Positions 21,790 through 31,133 of a stretch of 64,000 nucleotides of DNA are shown piece after piece. Source of the DNA: Geomicrobium sp. JCM 19039 (GTDB lineage Bacteria; Bacillota; Bacilli; Bacillales; Marinococcaceae); NCBI RefSeq assembly GCF_000698145.1, contig NZ_BAXB01000003.1:62001-126000 (forward strand). Direction: 5' to 3'. Every line of letters starts with the position of its first letter. The stretch's first letter is position 1. Made by a program: the position numbers and the translations under genes. Below the pieces are notes generated by a model, which was not told where the DNA came from, searched no databases, and was given only the letters and a program-made list of their open reading frames with translations.

Positions 21790-24072
21790 ATGACGGAAAA
21801 AGACGAGCGGCCGTTTGTTACTGGAGAAGTGACACAATTGATCTTTCGCAATGAAGAAAATGGATATACGGTGATGATCGTTGATGTTTCAGAAGCGAGC
21901 CGGAACACAAGCGAACAAACGTTAACCGTGCTCGGACATTTTCCTACGTCCCCTGAAGGAGAGCACCTCACATTTCATGGCACGTTTAAAGAGCACCCAA
22001 AGTATGGACAACAATTCCAATCTAAATCCTTTGAGAAGCATATGCCAAAAGGGGGAGCGGCGCTTGTTCAATACCTTTCCAGTGACCGCTTTCCGTCTAT
22101 TGGCCGCAAAACGGCGTCACAAATCGTAGAAACGTTAGGTGACGAGGCGCTAGATCAAATGATTCAAGATCCGACCTGCTTACAAAAAGTTCCGGGTTTA
22201 AAACGTGAACAACGCAAAGTGCTCGAAGAACAGTTAGCGTCAGAACAAGAGTCAGCGATGTTTATGAGTAAACTCATGACGTATGGTTTTGGGATGGAGC
22301 TCGCGACAAAAATCGTCCAACAATACGGTGGGGACACACTTCGAATTGTTGAGCAAAAACCGTATCAGCTTGTGAATGACATTGAAGGCATCGGCTTTCA
22401 AAAAGCCGATGAACTGGGTATGAACCTTGGCATTGAAGCGTTAGATACAGAGAGGTTGAAAGCGGGGCTTATACACGCCCTTGAAGCGACAAGCCATACT
22501 GTCGGACACGTCTACTTGCCAGAAGAAGTATGGATTGAGGAAGCGAAAACAATATTAAATTATCGTTCTCCATTTGCTGAAACTCATCACCTTGAAGAGA
22601 GTATTGTTCACCTAGCTGAAGACGGTGTAGCTGCTGTTGATGAGAACCGCTGTTACCTGCCGTCTTTATATTTCGCTGAAAAAGGCTTGTCCACTAATAT
22701 TGAACGCCTAAGTGTTCGTGATGATATCGAGACGTTTTCTGAAGATCTGTTTCTACAAGAGCTTGGCAAGATGGAAGAGACGTATGCAATTTCTTATGCG
22801 GAACAACAAAAAGAAGCGGTCAAGATGGCGCTCTCCTCGCCAATCATGATTCTTACAGGTGGACCTGGGACAGGTAAGACGACAGTGATCCGGGCCATTG
22901 TCGAGATGTTTAGTCGACTCCGTGGTTGGAGTGAACGAACAGACAAAAAGTCTCCCGTCTTATTGGCAGCACCAACGGGAAGAGCAGCAAAACGCATGAG
23001 CGAAACGACAGAAAGGCCGGCCTATACAATTCACCGGTGGATTGGCTGGCGGGGGGATGAAGAGGAGTTTACAGAACGTGACGAAGATTCACCGCTTAAA
23101 GGTGAACTGCTTATCGTTGATGAAGCATCGATGATTGATTTGTGGCTCGCCAATCAACTGTTTAAAGCCATTCCTGCAAACATGCAAGTGATCATCGTTG
23201 GTGATGAAGATCAGTTGCCGTCTGTAGGTCCAGGGCAAGTACTTAGTGATTTGTTACGTTCAAATAAAATTCCAGCTGTTCGTTTATCCCTCGTTTATCG
23301 ACAAGCGGAAGGATCTTCAATTACGAACCTTGCTCATACGATGAAAGAGGGGAGATTGCCAGCCGATTTTAAGACACCGCTCGCTGATCGTGCGTTTTTT
23401 CCAGGTCAGGCTGCGACAGTCCTTCCCCTCGTTGAACAAGTGTGTCGTAAAGCGCTGGAAAGGGGATACTCCCCTCTAGATTTGCAAGTCCTCGTGCCGA
23501 TGTATCGAGGTGAAGCAGGAATAAATGCGTTAAATGAACGTCTACAAGCGTTATTTAACCCACCAAAACCTCGGAAATCATCGATGGATTATGGAGACCA
23601 AACGTATCGAGTAGGAGACATCGTTTTGCAGCTCGTCAATAACCCAGAAGAAAATGTTTACAACGGTGACCGTGGAGAGATTGTAGCCATCCGGCGCGCG
23701 AAAGACACCGATAACAAAAAAGATCAAGTCATTATTCGTTTTGATCAATTAGAAGTGGCTTATGAGCGTCAAGATTTAAAGCAAATTATGCTTGCGTATT
23801 GCTCCTCAATCCATAAAGCACAAGGTAGTGAATTTCCGATCGTGATCGTGCCACTGACGATGGGGTATCGGAGAATGTTAAAAAGGAACCTTTTGTATAC
23901 AGCAATTACTCGTGCGCGAGACTATTTGATTATGGTAGGTGAAGAGCGGGCTTTCGTGTATGCAGTCGAAAACAATGACAGACAATCCCGATACTCCAAT
24001 CTGCCATCGCGACTCTCCCACCTCGAGGAAGCAACTGCCAATCATAAAAGTGAGACGAAAAGCGGAAACTAA
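21790..24072 (+). CDS. recD2: RecD2-type 5'-3' DNA helicase
   Basis: SF1B helicase without RecBC partners. N-terminal OB region (LIFRNEENGYTVM), helix-hairpin-helix zone (PSIGRKTASQIVETLG, VPGLKREQ), Walker A GGPGTGKTTV near residue 357, Walker B LLIVDEASM, GDEDQLPSVGPG, and C-terminal YCSSIHKAQGSEF and YTAITRARDYLI. 760 residues matches Bacillus YrrC. ATG 21790 with a G-rich ribosome site. Confidence 0.95.
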   Translation: MTEKDERPFVTGEVTQLIFRNEENGYTVMIVDVSEASRNTSEQTLTVLGHFPTSPEGEHLTFHGTFKEHPKYGQQFQSKSFEKHMPKGGAALVQYLSSDRFPSIGRKTASQIVETLGDEALDQMIQDPTCLQKVPGLKREQRKVLEEQLASEQESAMFMSKLMTYGFGMELATKIVQQYGGDTLRIVEQKPYQLVNDIEGIGFQKADELGMNLGIEALDTERLKAGLIHALEATSHTVGHVYLPEEVWIEEAKTILNYRSPFAETHHLEESIVHLAEDGVAAVDENRCYLPSLYFAEKGLSTNIERLSVRDDIETFSEDLFLQELGKMEETYAISYAEQQKEAVKMALSSPIMILTGGPGTGKTTVIRAIVEMFSRLRGWSERTDKKSPVLLAAPTGRAAKRMSETTERPAYTIHRWIGWRGDEEEFTERDEDSPLKGELLIVDEASMIDLWLANQLFKAIPANMQVIIVGDEDQLPSVGPGQVLSDLLRSNKIPAVRLSLVYRQAEGSSITNLAHTMKEGRLPADFKTPLADRAFFPGQAATVLPLVEQVCRKALERGYSPLDLQVLVPMYRGEAGINALNERLQALFNPPKPRKSSMDYGDQTYRVGDIVLQLVNNPEENVYNGDRGEIVAIRRAKDTDNKKDQVIIRFDQLEVAYERQDLKQIMLAYCSSIHKAQGSEFPIVIVPLTMGYRRMLKRNLLYTAITRARDYLIMVGEERAFVYAVENNDRQSRYSNLPSRLSHLEEATANHKSETKSGN

Positions 24073-24153
24073 AAATCCCGGTAGCGATGTTTACAATTGC
24101 CTTACTTTGACCATTCTTGTAAAACAAGTTGTTTTACGAGGAGGTCACTTCCT

Positions 24154-24360
24154 TTGCATTGCCCGAATTGCATGTGGAAAAATATAGGTAAAATCGGTAC
24201 AAATCAATATTATTGTTGGAAGTGTTGTATTGAACTCGTTGTTCAAGATGAGACACTTTCTGTCTATCAAGTTGAAGAGGACGGTTCACTAAGCTCGTTA
24301 GATGACGTATTCTCTGTAGATGAAAGAAGTCGATGTCTTGAGGAACATTCAAACAGCTAA
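24154..24360 (+). CDS. Small zinc-ribbon-like protein
   Basis: A TTG start at 24154 follows a strong GAGGAGGT, giving about 68 residues beginning LHCPNCMWKN and containing YYCWKCC, two CxxC pairs 20 residues apart that could bind zinc. The rest is acidic. Not recognised beyond this. It follows recD2 on the same strand. Confidence 0.7.
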   Translation: MHCPNCMWKNIGKIGTNQYYCWKCCIELVVQDETLSVYQVEEDGSLSSLDDVFSVDERSRCLEEHSNS

Positions 24361-24417
24361 AGTATAGGCGTTATCTCATTAGCTTCCGGTAGTTTTAATA
24401 AATGGAGGTCGGCGTTC

Positions 24418-24581
24418 ATGAATAAGAGTCATCATCATTGCTCGTGGCAGGAATTGGGACCGTAGGTGCAGCGATTTATATGATGAATACCCACGACCGG
24501 AGTCATAAGCGTTGGATGCAAAAGATGAAAAAGAACAAGCATGTGAAATCTTTGCGCAAAGCGTATCGTAACGCATTTTAA
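24418..24581 (+). CDS. YrzQ-like (DUF3918-type) small membrane protein, frameshifted
   Basis: A short gene with GGAGG upstream of ATG 24418. After three codons (MNK) the frame breaks near 24428; one added base gives SSSLLVAGIGTVGAAIYMM and then a strongly basic tail (KRWMQKMKKNKHVKSLRKAYRNAF). One TM plus basic tail and position after recD2 resemble B. subtilis YrzQ. Function unknown. Confidence 0.6.
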
Positions 24582-24585
24582 AAAG

Positions 24586-24619
24586 AAAAGACACAAACCA
24601 TGCGGTTTGTGTCTTTTTT
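24586..24619 (+). terminator. Rho-independent terminator
   Basis: AAAGACACAAACC, a four-base loop, GGTTTGTGTCTTT and a T run, directly after the YrzQ-like gene. Confidence 0.88.
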
Positions 24620-24669
24620 GTATAAACCATGGGGTTTCGTTCATCCTAATGCATTGAAGGGGTGAGCGA

Positions 24670-25741
24670 ATGGACAGTGAAAAGAAGTGGCTTTACCGAG
24701 CTTTAGTCGCAATGATCTGTGTCGCATTCGTATACATCGTGTATCTACTCACCCCCGTTTGGAAGCCTGTAATTGTAAGCATCATCAAGGTTGCGATTCC
24801 ATTTATCATAGCAGGTTTATTTGCGTATTTGCTACATCCTGTAATTGATTTTTTAGAACGAAAGGGCACCCCGAGAGTGCTTTCGGTGCTTATCATATAC
24901 ACCTTTTTTTTTCGGGGGTGGCGCTTGGTTACTCATCGCAACCGGTCCGGTTATTTTTAGGGAAGCAAAAGAATTTGTTGAACAATTGCCAGCCTGGATG
25001 CAGCATGTTGAAAGTGGGATCGGTTCGTTTCACCGACAAGTTGATCAGCTGCCGCCACTTCTTCACAACCAAGTTGAAAACAGTGTAGAACGATTGGAAG
25101 CGGAAGGGGCGAGTTTCGTAGAAGGATTATTTGACCGCTGGCGCTTAATCCTGGAAGGCATTGCTTTCTTGTTTTTACTACCCTTTGCTACATTTTACAT
25201 ACTAAAAGACCTTCGAATATTTGAGAAAGCGGCTGTTTTTCTTATTCCTAAACGGTTCCGGGAAACGGGTGTAATGATCGTCGGTGCAGCGGACCATGCT
25301 TTTGGTAGCTATATTCGTGGCCAGTTGCTCGTCTCCGTTTGCGTAGGGGTTTTATCAATTATAGGTCTGTGGCTTGTCGGTGTGCCATACCCGATTGTGC
25401 TAGGATTGTTTTTAGGGATGATGGACTTAATTCCTTATTTTGGCCCCATTTTAGGTGCCGTTCCTGCCCTTGTCATCGCGTTTACGATATCGTGGCAAAC
25501 GACACTTTTTACCCTCGTTGTCATTTTAGTGATTCAACAGATTGAAGGGAATGTGCTGTCGCCTTTTATCGTTGGAAAGAGTGTTCACCTGCATCCGTTA
25601 ATGATTTTGTTTGCACTTCTCATTGGCTATGAGTTCGCAGGAATCATTGGCTTGTTACTTTCGGTGCCGTTATTTGTCATCGGCTCACACGTGATACACG
25701 TGCTTCGGGAGGAGAGGAAAGTCGGGAGTTCGGAAAGCTAA
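24670..25741 (+). CDS. AI-2E/PerM-family transporter, YrrI-like (one frameshift)
   Basis: Eight-TM permease-like protein. N-terminal TMs (VALIVYIVYLLTPVWKPV-like stretch), FAYLLHPVIDFLE, the long amphipathic periplasmic-type region, and the C-terminal block with YIRGQLLVS, GLFLGMMDLIPYFGPILG and IQQIEGNVLSPFIVGKS. The frame breaks in a run of nine T (24904-24912); eight T restores a GGGAWLLIATGPV continuation. Substrate not predictable; some homologues export alkali cations or protons. Synteny with B. subtilis yrrI upstream of alaS. Confidence 0.9.
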
Positions 25742-25770
25742 CCGATCGTCTGTGTCGAGTCGAAAGAAAC

Positions 25771-25808
25771 GAAAAAGGAACTCACTGACTACTCAGAAGT
25801 TCCTTTTG
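25771..25808. terminator. Terminator shared by the permease gene and putB
   Basis: AAAAGGAACT and AGTTCCTTTT pair around a 14-base loop between two convergent genes, with A/T runs on both sides. Confidence 0.8.
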
Positions 25809-25820
25809 ACCGTTTGGCTA

Positions 25821-26732
25821 TTATTTTGAAAGCAGACCTCTCATGGCAAAGGCAAGGTTTTGTGGGCGCTCTGCCAATCTTCTCATGAAGTAGCCATACC
25901 AGTCTTTTCCGTAAGGGACATACGTCCGGACTTGATACCCTTCTTCAACGAGTGAAAGTTGCAAGTCATTTCGAAAACCGTAAAGCATTTGAAATTCAAA
26001 CTGCTCACGAGGAATGCTTTGCTCTTCGGCATATGCTTTAACATGTTCGATAATGTGATGGTCGTGAGTCGCAATCGCCGTATGCCCCCCGTTGTTGAGG
26101 TGGGTTTTTATCATATCAAGCATCTGTTTATCGATCGCTTGCTTCTCTTGGAGGGCAACATCTGCACTCTCTTTGTAAGCACCTTTAACGAAGCGTAGCT
26201 TCATCCCTTTAAGACGATCGGTATCTTCGACGCCTGTTTTAATATACGCTTGCAACACCGTTCCGATGTTATCAAATGATGTACGCAGTTCCTCGATGAT
26301 TCGAATCGTTTGCTCGTAGTGCAAATAATCTTCCATATCAATGTTCACGATCGATCCGTGTTCTTTAGCTTTTTCTAGCAATTGTTTTATGTGGGATTTA
26401 CAAAGATCCTCATCAACATCAAGTCCTAATTTTGTCAATTTTACTGACAAATAGCAATCAATCTCATGCTCATGTAAAAAGTCTAATGCTGCCATGCTGG
26501 ATTCAAAAGCTTCAATGGCTTCAGACTCTTCAAACACAAATTCACCGAGATGGTCCAACGTAATTGAACGGTTGCTTTCATTCAATTCTTGCAATCGAGC
26601 GTGGGCATCTTCTAGGGTGAGACCAGCGACAACTTTGGAGGCACCAAGTTTAAGGCCCCAACGTTTGGCATTTTTATTGAGCAATTTGTTTTTCGATAAG
26701 TATAAGAAGAAGTCGCGGTTAAGTTTTTGCAT
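25821..26732 (-). CDS. putB: Proline dehydrogenase (PutB/FadM)
   Basis: FAD enzyme oxidising proline to pyrroline-5-carboxylate. Monofunctional Gram-positive form of about 300 residues: YLSVKLTKLGLD, VNIDMEDYLHY, GTVLQAYIKT, LRFVKGAYKE, IATHDHHII, QFEFQMLYGFR and YVPYGKDWYGYFMRRLAERP (flavin and proline pocket). ATG 26732 has AAAGGGG. It follows pruA by 62 bp, so the two form a proline-degradation operon. Confidence 0.96.
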   Translation of the reverse strand: MQKLNRDFFLYLSKNKLLNKNAKRWGLKLGASKVVAGLTLEDAHARLQELNESNRSITLDHLGEFVFEESEAIEAFESSMAALDFLHEHEIDCYLSVKLTKLGLDVDEDLCKSHIKQLLEKAKEHGSIVNIDMEDYLHYEQTIRIIEELRTSFDNIGTVLQAYIKTGVEDTDRLKGMKLRFVKGAYKESADVALQEKQAIDKQMLDMIKTHLNNGGHTAIATHDHHIIEHVKAYAEEQSIPREQFEFQMLYGFRNDLQLSLVEEGYQVRTYVPYGKDWYGYFMRRLAERPQNLAFAMRGLLSK

Positions 26733-26794
26733 ACGTATACCCCTTTTTACTAGAGAGAGGCTCATCGTTTGACGATGAGCCTTGTGCTCTCCAA

Positions 26795-28342
26795 TTAGAA
26801 TTGATCACATACAGTTTTTGGCTCCATGAAATGGAGGATGTATCCTGGTCCGCCTGCTTTCGTATCCGTCCCTGACATTTTGAAACCGCCAAATGGCTGA
26901 TACCCTACAATCGCAGCTGTACAGCCACGGTTGAAGTAAAGGTTACCGACGTGGAATTCATGACGTGCTTTCTCCAGGTGATCGCGGTTGTCAGAAATGA
27001 TCGCTCCAGTTAGGCCGTAATCAGTATTGTTCGCAATGTCAATAAGTTCATCAATCGATGAGCCTTTTGAAAATGCGACGACAGGTCCAAAAATCTCTTC
27101 TTGCATAATGCGTGCATTCGGATCTGCATCTTTAAAGATTGTCGGCTTAATGAAATATCCTTTTTCTTTGTCGCCTGTACCACCAGTGACGAGGGAAGCT
27201 TCTTGTTTCCCAATTTCGATGTAGTCTAAGATCTTATCAAACGCGGACTCTTCGCAGACCGGCCCCATGTATGTGCTTGCATGTTGAGGTGCATCAACGG
27301 TTATTTCTTCAGTGAGTACTTTTACGCGCTCAATAACTTCATCATATACATCGGCATGCGCAACGACACGCGAACAAGCTGAACATTTTTGCCCACTGAA
27401 ACCAAACGCAGATTGTACAATCGACTCGGCAGCGATGTCTAAATTCGCTTCACGATCAACGATGATCGTGTCTTTTCCACCCATTTCAATCGCCGTTTTC
27501 TTGAGGAAGTTTTGGCCGGGTTGAATTTTAGCAGCTTTCTCAAAAATACTCGTTCCGACTTCTTTAGATCCGGTAAAATTAATGAAACGAGTCTTCGGAT
27601 GCTCAACGAGATAATCGCCAATTTCACTTCCGCTACCTGGGATGAAGTTGACGACACCGGCAGGCATGCCGGCTTCTTCTAGCACTTCCATAAATTTGTA
27701 CGTAGTAACTGGCGTCAAGCTCGCTGGTTTCAATAGAATTGTATTCCCTGCAACCATTGGTCCTACAGTCGTTCCAGCCATGATCGCGAATGGTAAGTTC
27801 CAAGGTGAAACCGTTACACCGACGCCAAGTGGCAAGTACGTAAATTGGTTATGTTCAATCGGGCGGCTGTTAATTGGCGCGCCGTCTTTGTGTTCAATCA
27901 TTTGACGAGCATAATACTCTAAAAAGTCAATCGCTTCAGCGGAATCGGCATCCGCTTCTTTCCAAGGTTTACCGATTTCATAAACCATCCAAGCAGAGAA
28001 TTCGTGCTTACGACGACGAGAAATTGCTGCGGCACGGAACAACACATTCGCACGTGCTTCAGGTGTCCAACGGCTCCATGTTTTAAACGCTTCTTGTGCT
28101 TTTTCCATCGCTTGTTCAGCTAGATCTTTAGAAGCTTTGGATACCGTACCGATAATTTCGCTATGGTCAGCAGGATTAATTGAAGTGATCTTTTCATTTG
28201 TCGTAATGCGCTCGCCACCAATAATGAGTGGGTATTCTTTCCCGAGCTCACCTTTGACGTAACGAATCGCTTCCTCAATTGCAGCTTTATTTTCTTCTTC
28301 TTGAAAATTCGTGAATGGTTCATGTGTGTATGGAACGACCAT
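26795..28342 (-). CDS. pruA: 1-pyrroline-5-carboxylate dehydrogenase (RocA/PutC/PruA)
   Basis: NAD-dependent aldehyde dehydrogenase turning P5C semialdehyde into glutamate. [30 protein letters not shown], catalytic Glu in [10 protein letters not shown], catalytic Cys in [13 protein letters not shown], and [10 protein letters not shown]. 515 residues is typical. GAGGAGTG precedes ATG 28342. Transcription should start at the sigma-54 promoter upstream. Confidence 0.97.
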   Translation of the reverse strand: MVVPYTHEPFTNFQEEENKAAIEEAIRYVKGELGKEYPLIIGGERITTNEKITSINPADHSEIIGTVSKASKDLAEQAMEKAQEAFKTWSRWTPEARANVLFRAAAISRRRKHEFSAWMVYEIGKPWKEADADSAEAIDFLEYYARQMIEHKDGAPINSRPIEHNQFTYLPLGVGVTVSPWNLPFAIMAGTTVGPMVAGNTILLKPASLTPVTTYKFMEVLEEAGMPAGVVNFIPGSGSEIGDYLVEHPKTRFINFTGSKEVGTSIFEKAAKIQPGQNFLKKTAIEMGGKDTIIVDREANLDIAAESIVQSAFGFSGQKCSACSRVVAHADVYDEVIERVKVLTEEITVDAPQHASTYMGPVCEESAFDKILDYIEIGKQEASLVTGGTGDKEKGYFIKPTIFKDADPNARIMQEEIFGPVVAFSKGSSIDELIDIANNTDYGLTGAIISDNRDHLEKARHEFHVGNLYFNRGCTAAIVGYQPFGGFKMSGTDTKAGGPGYILHFMEPKTVCDQF

Positions 28343-28383
28343 TGTATCACTCCTCTAATGTAATTGCGTTCGCTTACTTTTAA

Positions 28384-28401
28384 ATGCAAGAACTGTGCCA
28401 A
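28384..28401 (-). promoter_or_regulatory. Sigma-54 (SigL) -24/-12 promoter for pruA-putB
   Basis: Read on the minus strand: TTGGCACAGTTCTTGCAT, a perfect TGGCAC-N5-TTGC element, ending about 40 bp upstream of the pruA start. It lies directly downstream of the gene for a sigma-54 activator. Confidence 0.93.
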
Positions 28402-28450
28402 TCTTTAAAAACAGGAGATGAGGCATTTTTTTCGCGAAATTGTATGATGG

Positions 28451-28490
28451 ACGCAAAAATATTTGCGATTTATCGAATAAAATTTTGCGT
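28451..28490. promoter_or_regulatory. Candidate upstream activating sequence for the sigma-54 activator
   Basis: CGCAAA-AATA-TTTGCG (28452-28467) is a palindrome, with an inverted half-site TTTTGCGT at 28483-28490. Located 50-105 bp upstream of the -24 element, the place expected for an enhancer. Binding is inferred. Confidence 0.6.
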
Positions 28491-29845
28491 CAGCGGGCGT
28501 GGTGTTTCGATAATTTGTATTGTAAGTTTTGTCGGCTCATGCCTAGTTTGGCTGCAGCTTTAGTGATGTTGTGAGCCGATTCGTCCATCGCTTTTGCAAT
28601 AAACTGTTTCTCAATGAGCGCGAGCCTTTGTTGTAATGTTTCATCACCGTCGAGCTCGGATATGACTGTCGGTATTTTTGGTTTTTGGTTTTGAAAGTGA
28701 GTAGGTAAATGGGAGGGGAGAAGTTCGTGCTCACCATTTACGACATTTAATGCCCCTTCAATAACGTGTTCGAGCTCTCGGACATTCCCTGGCCAATGGT
28801 ACGCAGCTAGTGCTTCTTCAGCGGCAGGTGACAATTGATCGGTTCGAACATTAAATTGTTTGGAGAAGCGAGCGAGAAAGAAGTTCGCTAGTGTAAGGAT
28901 GTCGTTGGCGCGCACATGCAATGCTGGAATAAACAAGCTTACGACGCTTAACCGGTAGTATAAATCTTTTCGGAGTCGCTCATCGGCAATCGCGTCAATC
29001 GGGTCTTCATTCATCGTACTAATGAGGCGCACGTTAATTTTTCGCTCTTTGCTTTCCCCGATTCTCATCACCTTTTGTTCTTGGATTACCCGGAGAAGCT
29101 TCGGTTGCAAATGTAGAGGTAAAGAATTAATTTCATCAAGGAGGAGCGTTCCGCCATTTGCTTGTTCAAACAAGCCGGGTCGGTCAATCGCGCCGGTGAA
29201 CGCCCCTTTGCTCGTGCCAAATAAAATGCCTTCGATTAACCCGTCAGGAAGAGCGGCGCAGTTTTGTGCGATGAAGCGTTGGTCACTTCGATCACTCGCG
29301 CTATGAATACTTTGAGCAAACAATTCCTTGCCCGTCCCGGTTTCCCCAATGATCAAAACGTTTGATGACGTGCGTGCCGAACGTCTCGCTTGGTCAATGA
29401 CGTGCACGAACGACTCGGAGTCGCCGATTAAGTCATCAAAAATGTACAGTCTGGAATCTTTCTTTTGATGTTGGTCTCGGAGCATCTTCTCCATACGCGT
29501 GATGTCCGTCGCGATTTCAACCGCACCGATCGTGATTGCACCGTCTTTTAATGGGTATACGTGATTCACAGTTGTAATTTCATTTCCATGAGAATTAAAG
29601 TACGTCTGTTTTTGGTTTTTTGTCCGCTCTCCATTGTTTAGCGCACGAAGGAGGCGACTTTCTTGCTCATTTTTAAATTGAAACACATCCATTAATGAGC
29701 GGCCAGAAAAGTCTGCAATCGTCATCGACTCAATATCGCGCATTTTCGCATTATAAACAATCGGCTCAGCATGCGTATTAATAATCCGGATGCCGATGTC
29801 GAGCTTTTCAAATACTTGTTCATAGAGGGAAATGTAGTTTTGCAT
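28490..29845 (-). CDS. Sigma-54-dependent enhancer-binding regulator of proline catabolism (RocR/PutR-like)
   Basis: Domains: N-terminal PAS sensor (residues ~1-110, IVYNAKMRDIESM), AAA+ domain with Walker A IGETGTGKE, the GAFTGA sigma-54 contact loop, Walker B GGTLLLDEINS, and arginine-finger region; C-terminal Fis-type HTH (NITKAAAKLGMSRQNLQYKL). It sits upstream of pruA-putB on the same strand with the sigma-54 promoter between them, so proline or P5C degradation is the likely target. The ligand is unknown. Confidence 0.93.
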   Translation of the reverse strand: MQNYISLYEQVFEKLDIGIRIINTHAEPIVYNAKMRDIESMTIADFSGRSLMDVFQFKNEQESRLLRALNNGERTKNQKQTYFNSHGNEITTVNHVYPLKDGAITIGAVEIATDITRMEKMLRDQHQKKDSRLYIFDDLIGDSESFVHVIDQARRSARTSSNVLIIGETGTGKELFAQSIHSASDRSDQRFIAQNCAALPDGLIEGILFGTSKGAFTGAIDRPGLFEQANGGTLLLDEINSLPLHLQPKLLRVIQEQKVMRIGESKERKINVRLISTMNEDPIDAIADERLRKDLYYRLSVVSLFIPALHVRANDILTLANFFLARFSKQFNVRTDQLSPAAEEALAAYHWPGNVRELEHVIEGALNVVNGEHELLPSHLPTHFQNQKPKIPTVISELDGDETLQQRLALIEKQFIAKAMDESAHNITKAAAKLGMSRQNLQYKLSKHHAR

Positions 29846-30843
29846 TAGGTTCTCACTCTCTTTTTTTACATTCAGTATAGCAAATTTTGCACAAGTGAGT
29901 GTGGGAGCAAAATAATTTGCTCTCTTGTTTACGGAAGCTCGTTGAGCCTCATCTGCTCATTTTGAAATTGAATCGTGTCGACTCCTTTTACATCGGCTTT
30001 GTCCATGCCGATGACAAACGAAACCTAGAAGAGCGGGCAACGAGTAACGGATGAAAAAAGACAAGGGTTCGGGTGCTCGGTTCATATGTTCATCTCTGTT
30101 CATGATTTTGAGATCGTAGTGATTTGCCACGTGGCCAATCAATGAACGAACAAGATGATGTGGACGATCGTGTAGGAAATGAGCAGCGGCTCGTGAAGCT
30201 AGTTTGGTGAAATCTCCACATAGATTTTTAGTGTATCGGGTGAAAATTCGAACTATAGATACTCGATATCTTTCCATAGAAACACCCATGATACGATTTC
30301 AGTCGGATGCGCGATCAAATTTGAGGAAATCTACCCATAGCACATCACGCTCAATTCAAATCCAACATAAATGGTCTTGTTGCCGAGTAAAGTGGCTAAG
30401 TGTGCGACGTAAACTGGGCTATATGAGGGAGACAATAAAAAAGGGATGTTGGAAATAAACTGTCGTTCATTATTTGTAGTGGGCTCGATTTGCTTCCATA
30501 AACGCTTGTTTGGAAGGAGACGTCCATCGATTGGAATCAAAATGACGTCAAAACGCGCATAGGCAGGTAATTCTGTTTCCAATCAAGGCTCTTTTGGGAA
30601 AAGCTTAATAAAAAAACGTTTTTAGCTACCTAAAGAGTCCATAGAGAACGTCGTCCAGTTTTCCGACTGACTTAGCACACGTCACATTAAGGAAATCAAA
30701 CGTTCACCATATCTACCTAAACAAATCAAGTGATGACGACGAAAAAAGCTTCATAATCATTCATTTTGTTATCCAATTACCTCATGAATCATCTTCTAAA
30801 CGTGCCATTTTTGATCAATCAACCCCTTCAAGCGTCGCTGCCC
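29846..30843. other. About 1 kb without a supported gene, possibly degenerate coding DNA
   Basis: Open frames on the minus strand (30582-30331 and 30289-29957) are protein-like in places (FDVILIPIDGR; NHYDLKIMNRDEHMNRAPEP) but lack ribosome sites, are interrupted and match nothing I recognise. This may be a decayed gene. No RNA gene or terminator seen. Confidence 0.4.
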
Positions 30844-31115
30844 TTGACATGAGGGGGAATTCGTTAAAAATAGGATCATATATGAGAACATGTCGACGGA
30901 ACAAGTAAATTCATTATCTTTTCACAGAGATCCTTTCCACGGCTGAAAGAAGGGGATGGGTAATGGATTGAAAGCTACTCCTGAGTGCAAGTAAACCTTG
31001 CCGCCTTGCAGCGTTAAAAGCATTCGAGTGAAGCGTTGTTTGACGTTTAATGAGGGTGGTACCGCGAGAATATGTCTCGTCCCTTGGTGGATGGGGCTTT
31101 TTTGTGTTTAAAAAT
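30844..31115 (+). ncRNA. T-box riboswitch leader for alaS
   Basis: The T-box core GGGTGGTACCGCG is at 31054-31066. Downstream CTCGTCCC and GGGGCTTTTTT form a weaker-than-usual terminator. A TTGACA at 30844 could be the -35 of its promoter, but no clear -10 follows; the RNA probably begins near 30,890. It controls alaS by tRNA-Ala charging. The specifier codon could not be placed. Confidence 0.85.
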
Positions 31116-31133
31116 TGATTGGGGGTTTGAGTT

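Noticed and set aside
27010..28086. Open frames on the strand opposite pruA
   Set aside because: Shadow frames of a well-conserved aldehyde dehydrogenase gene.
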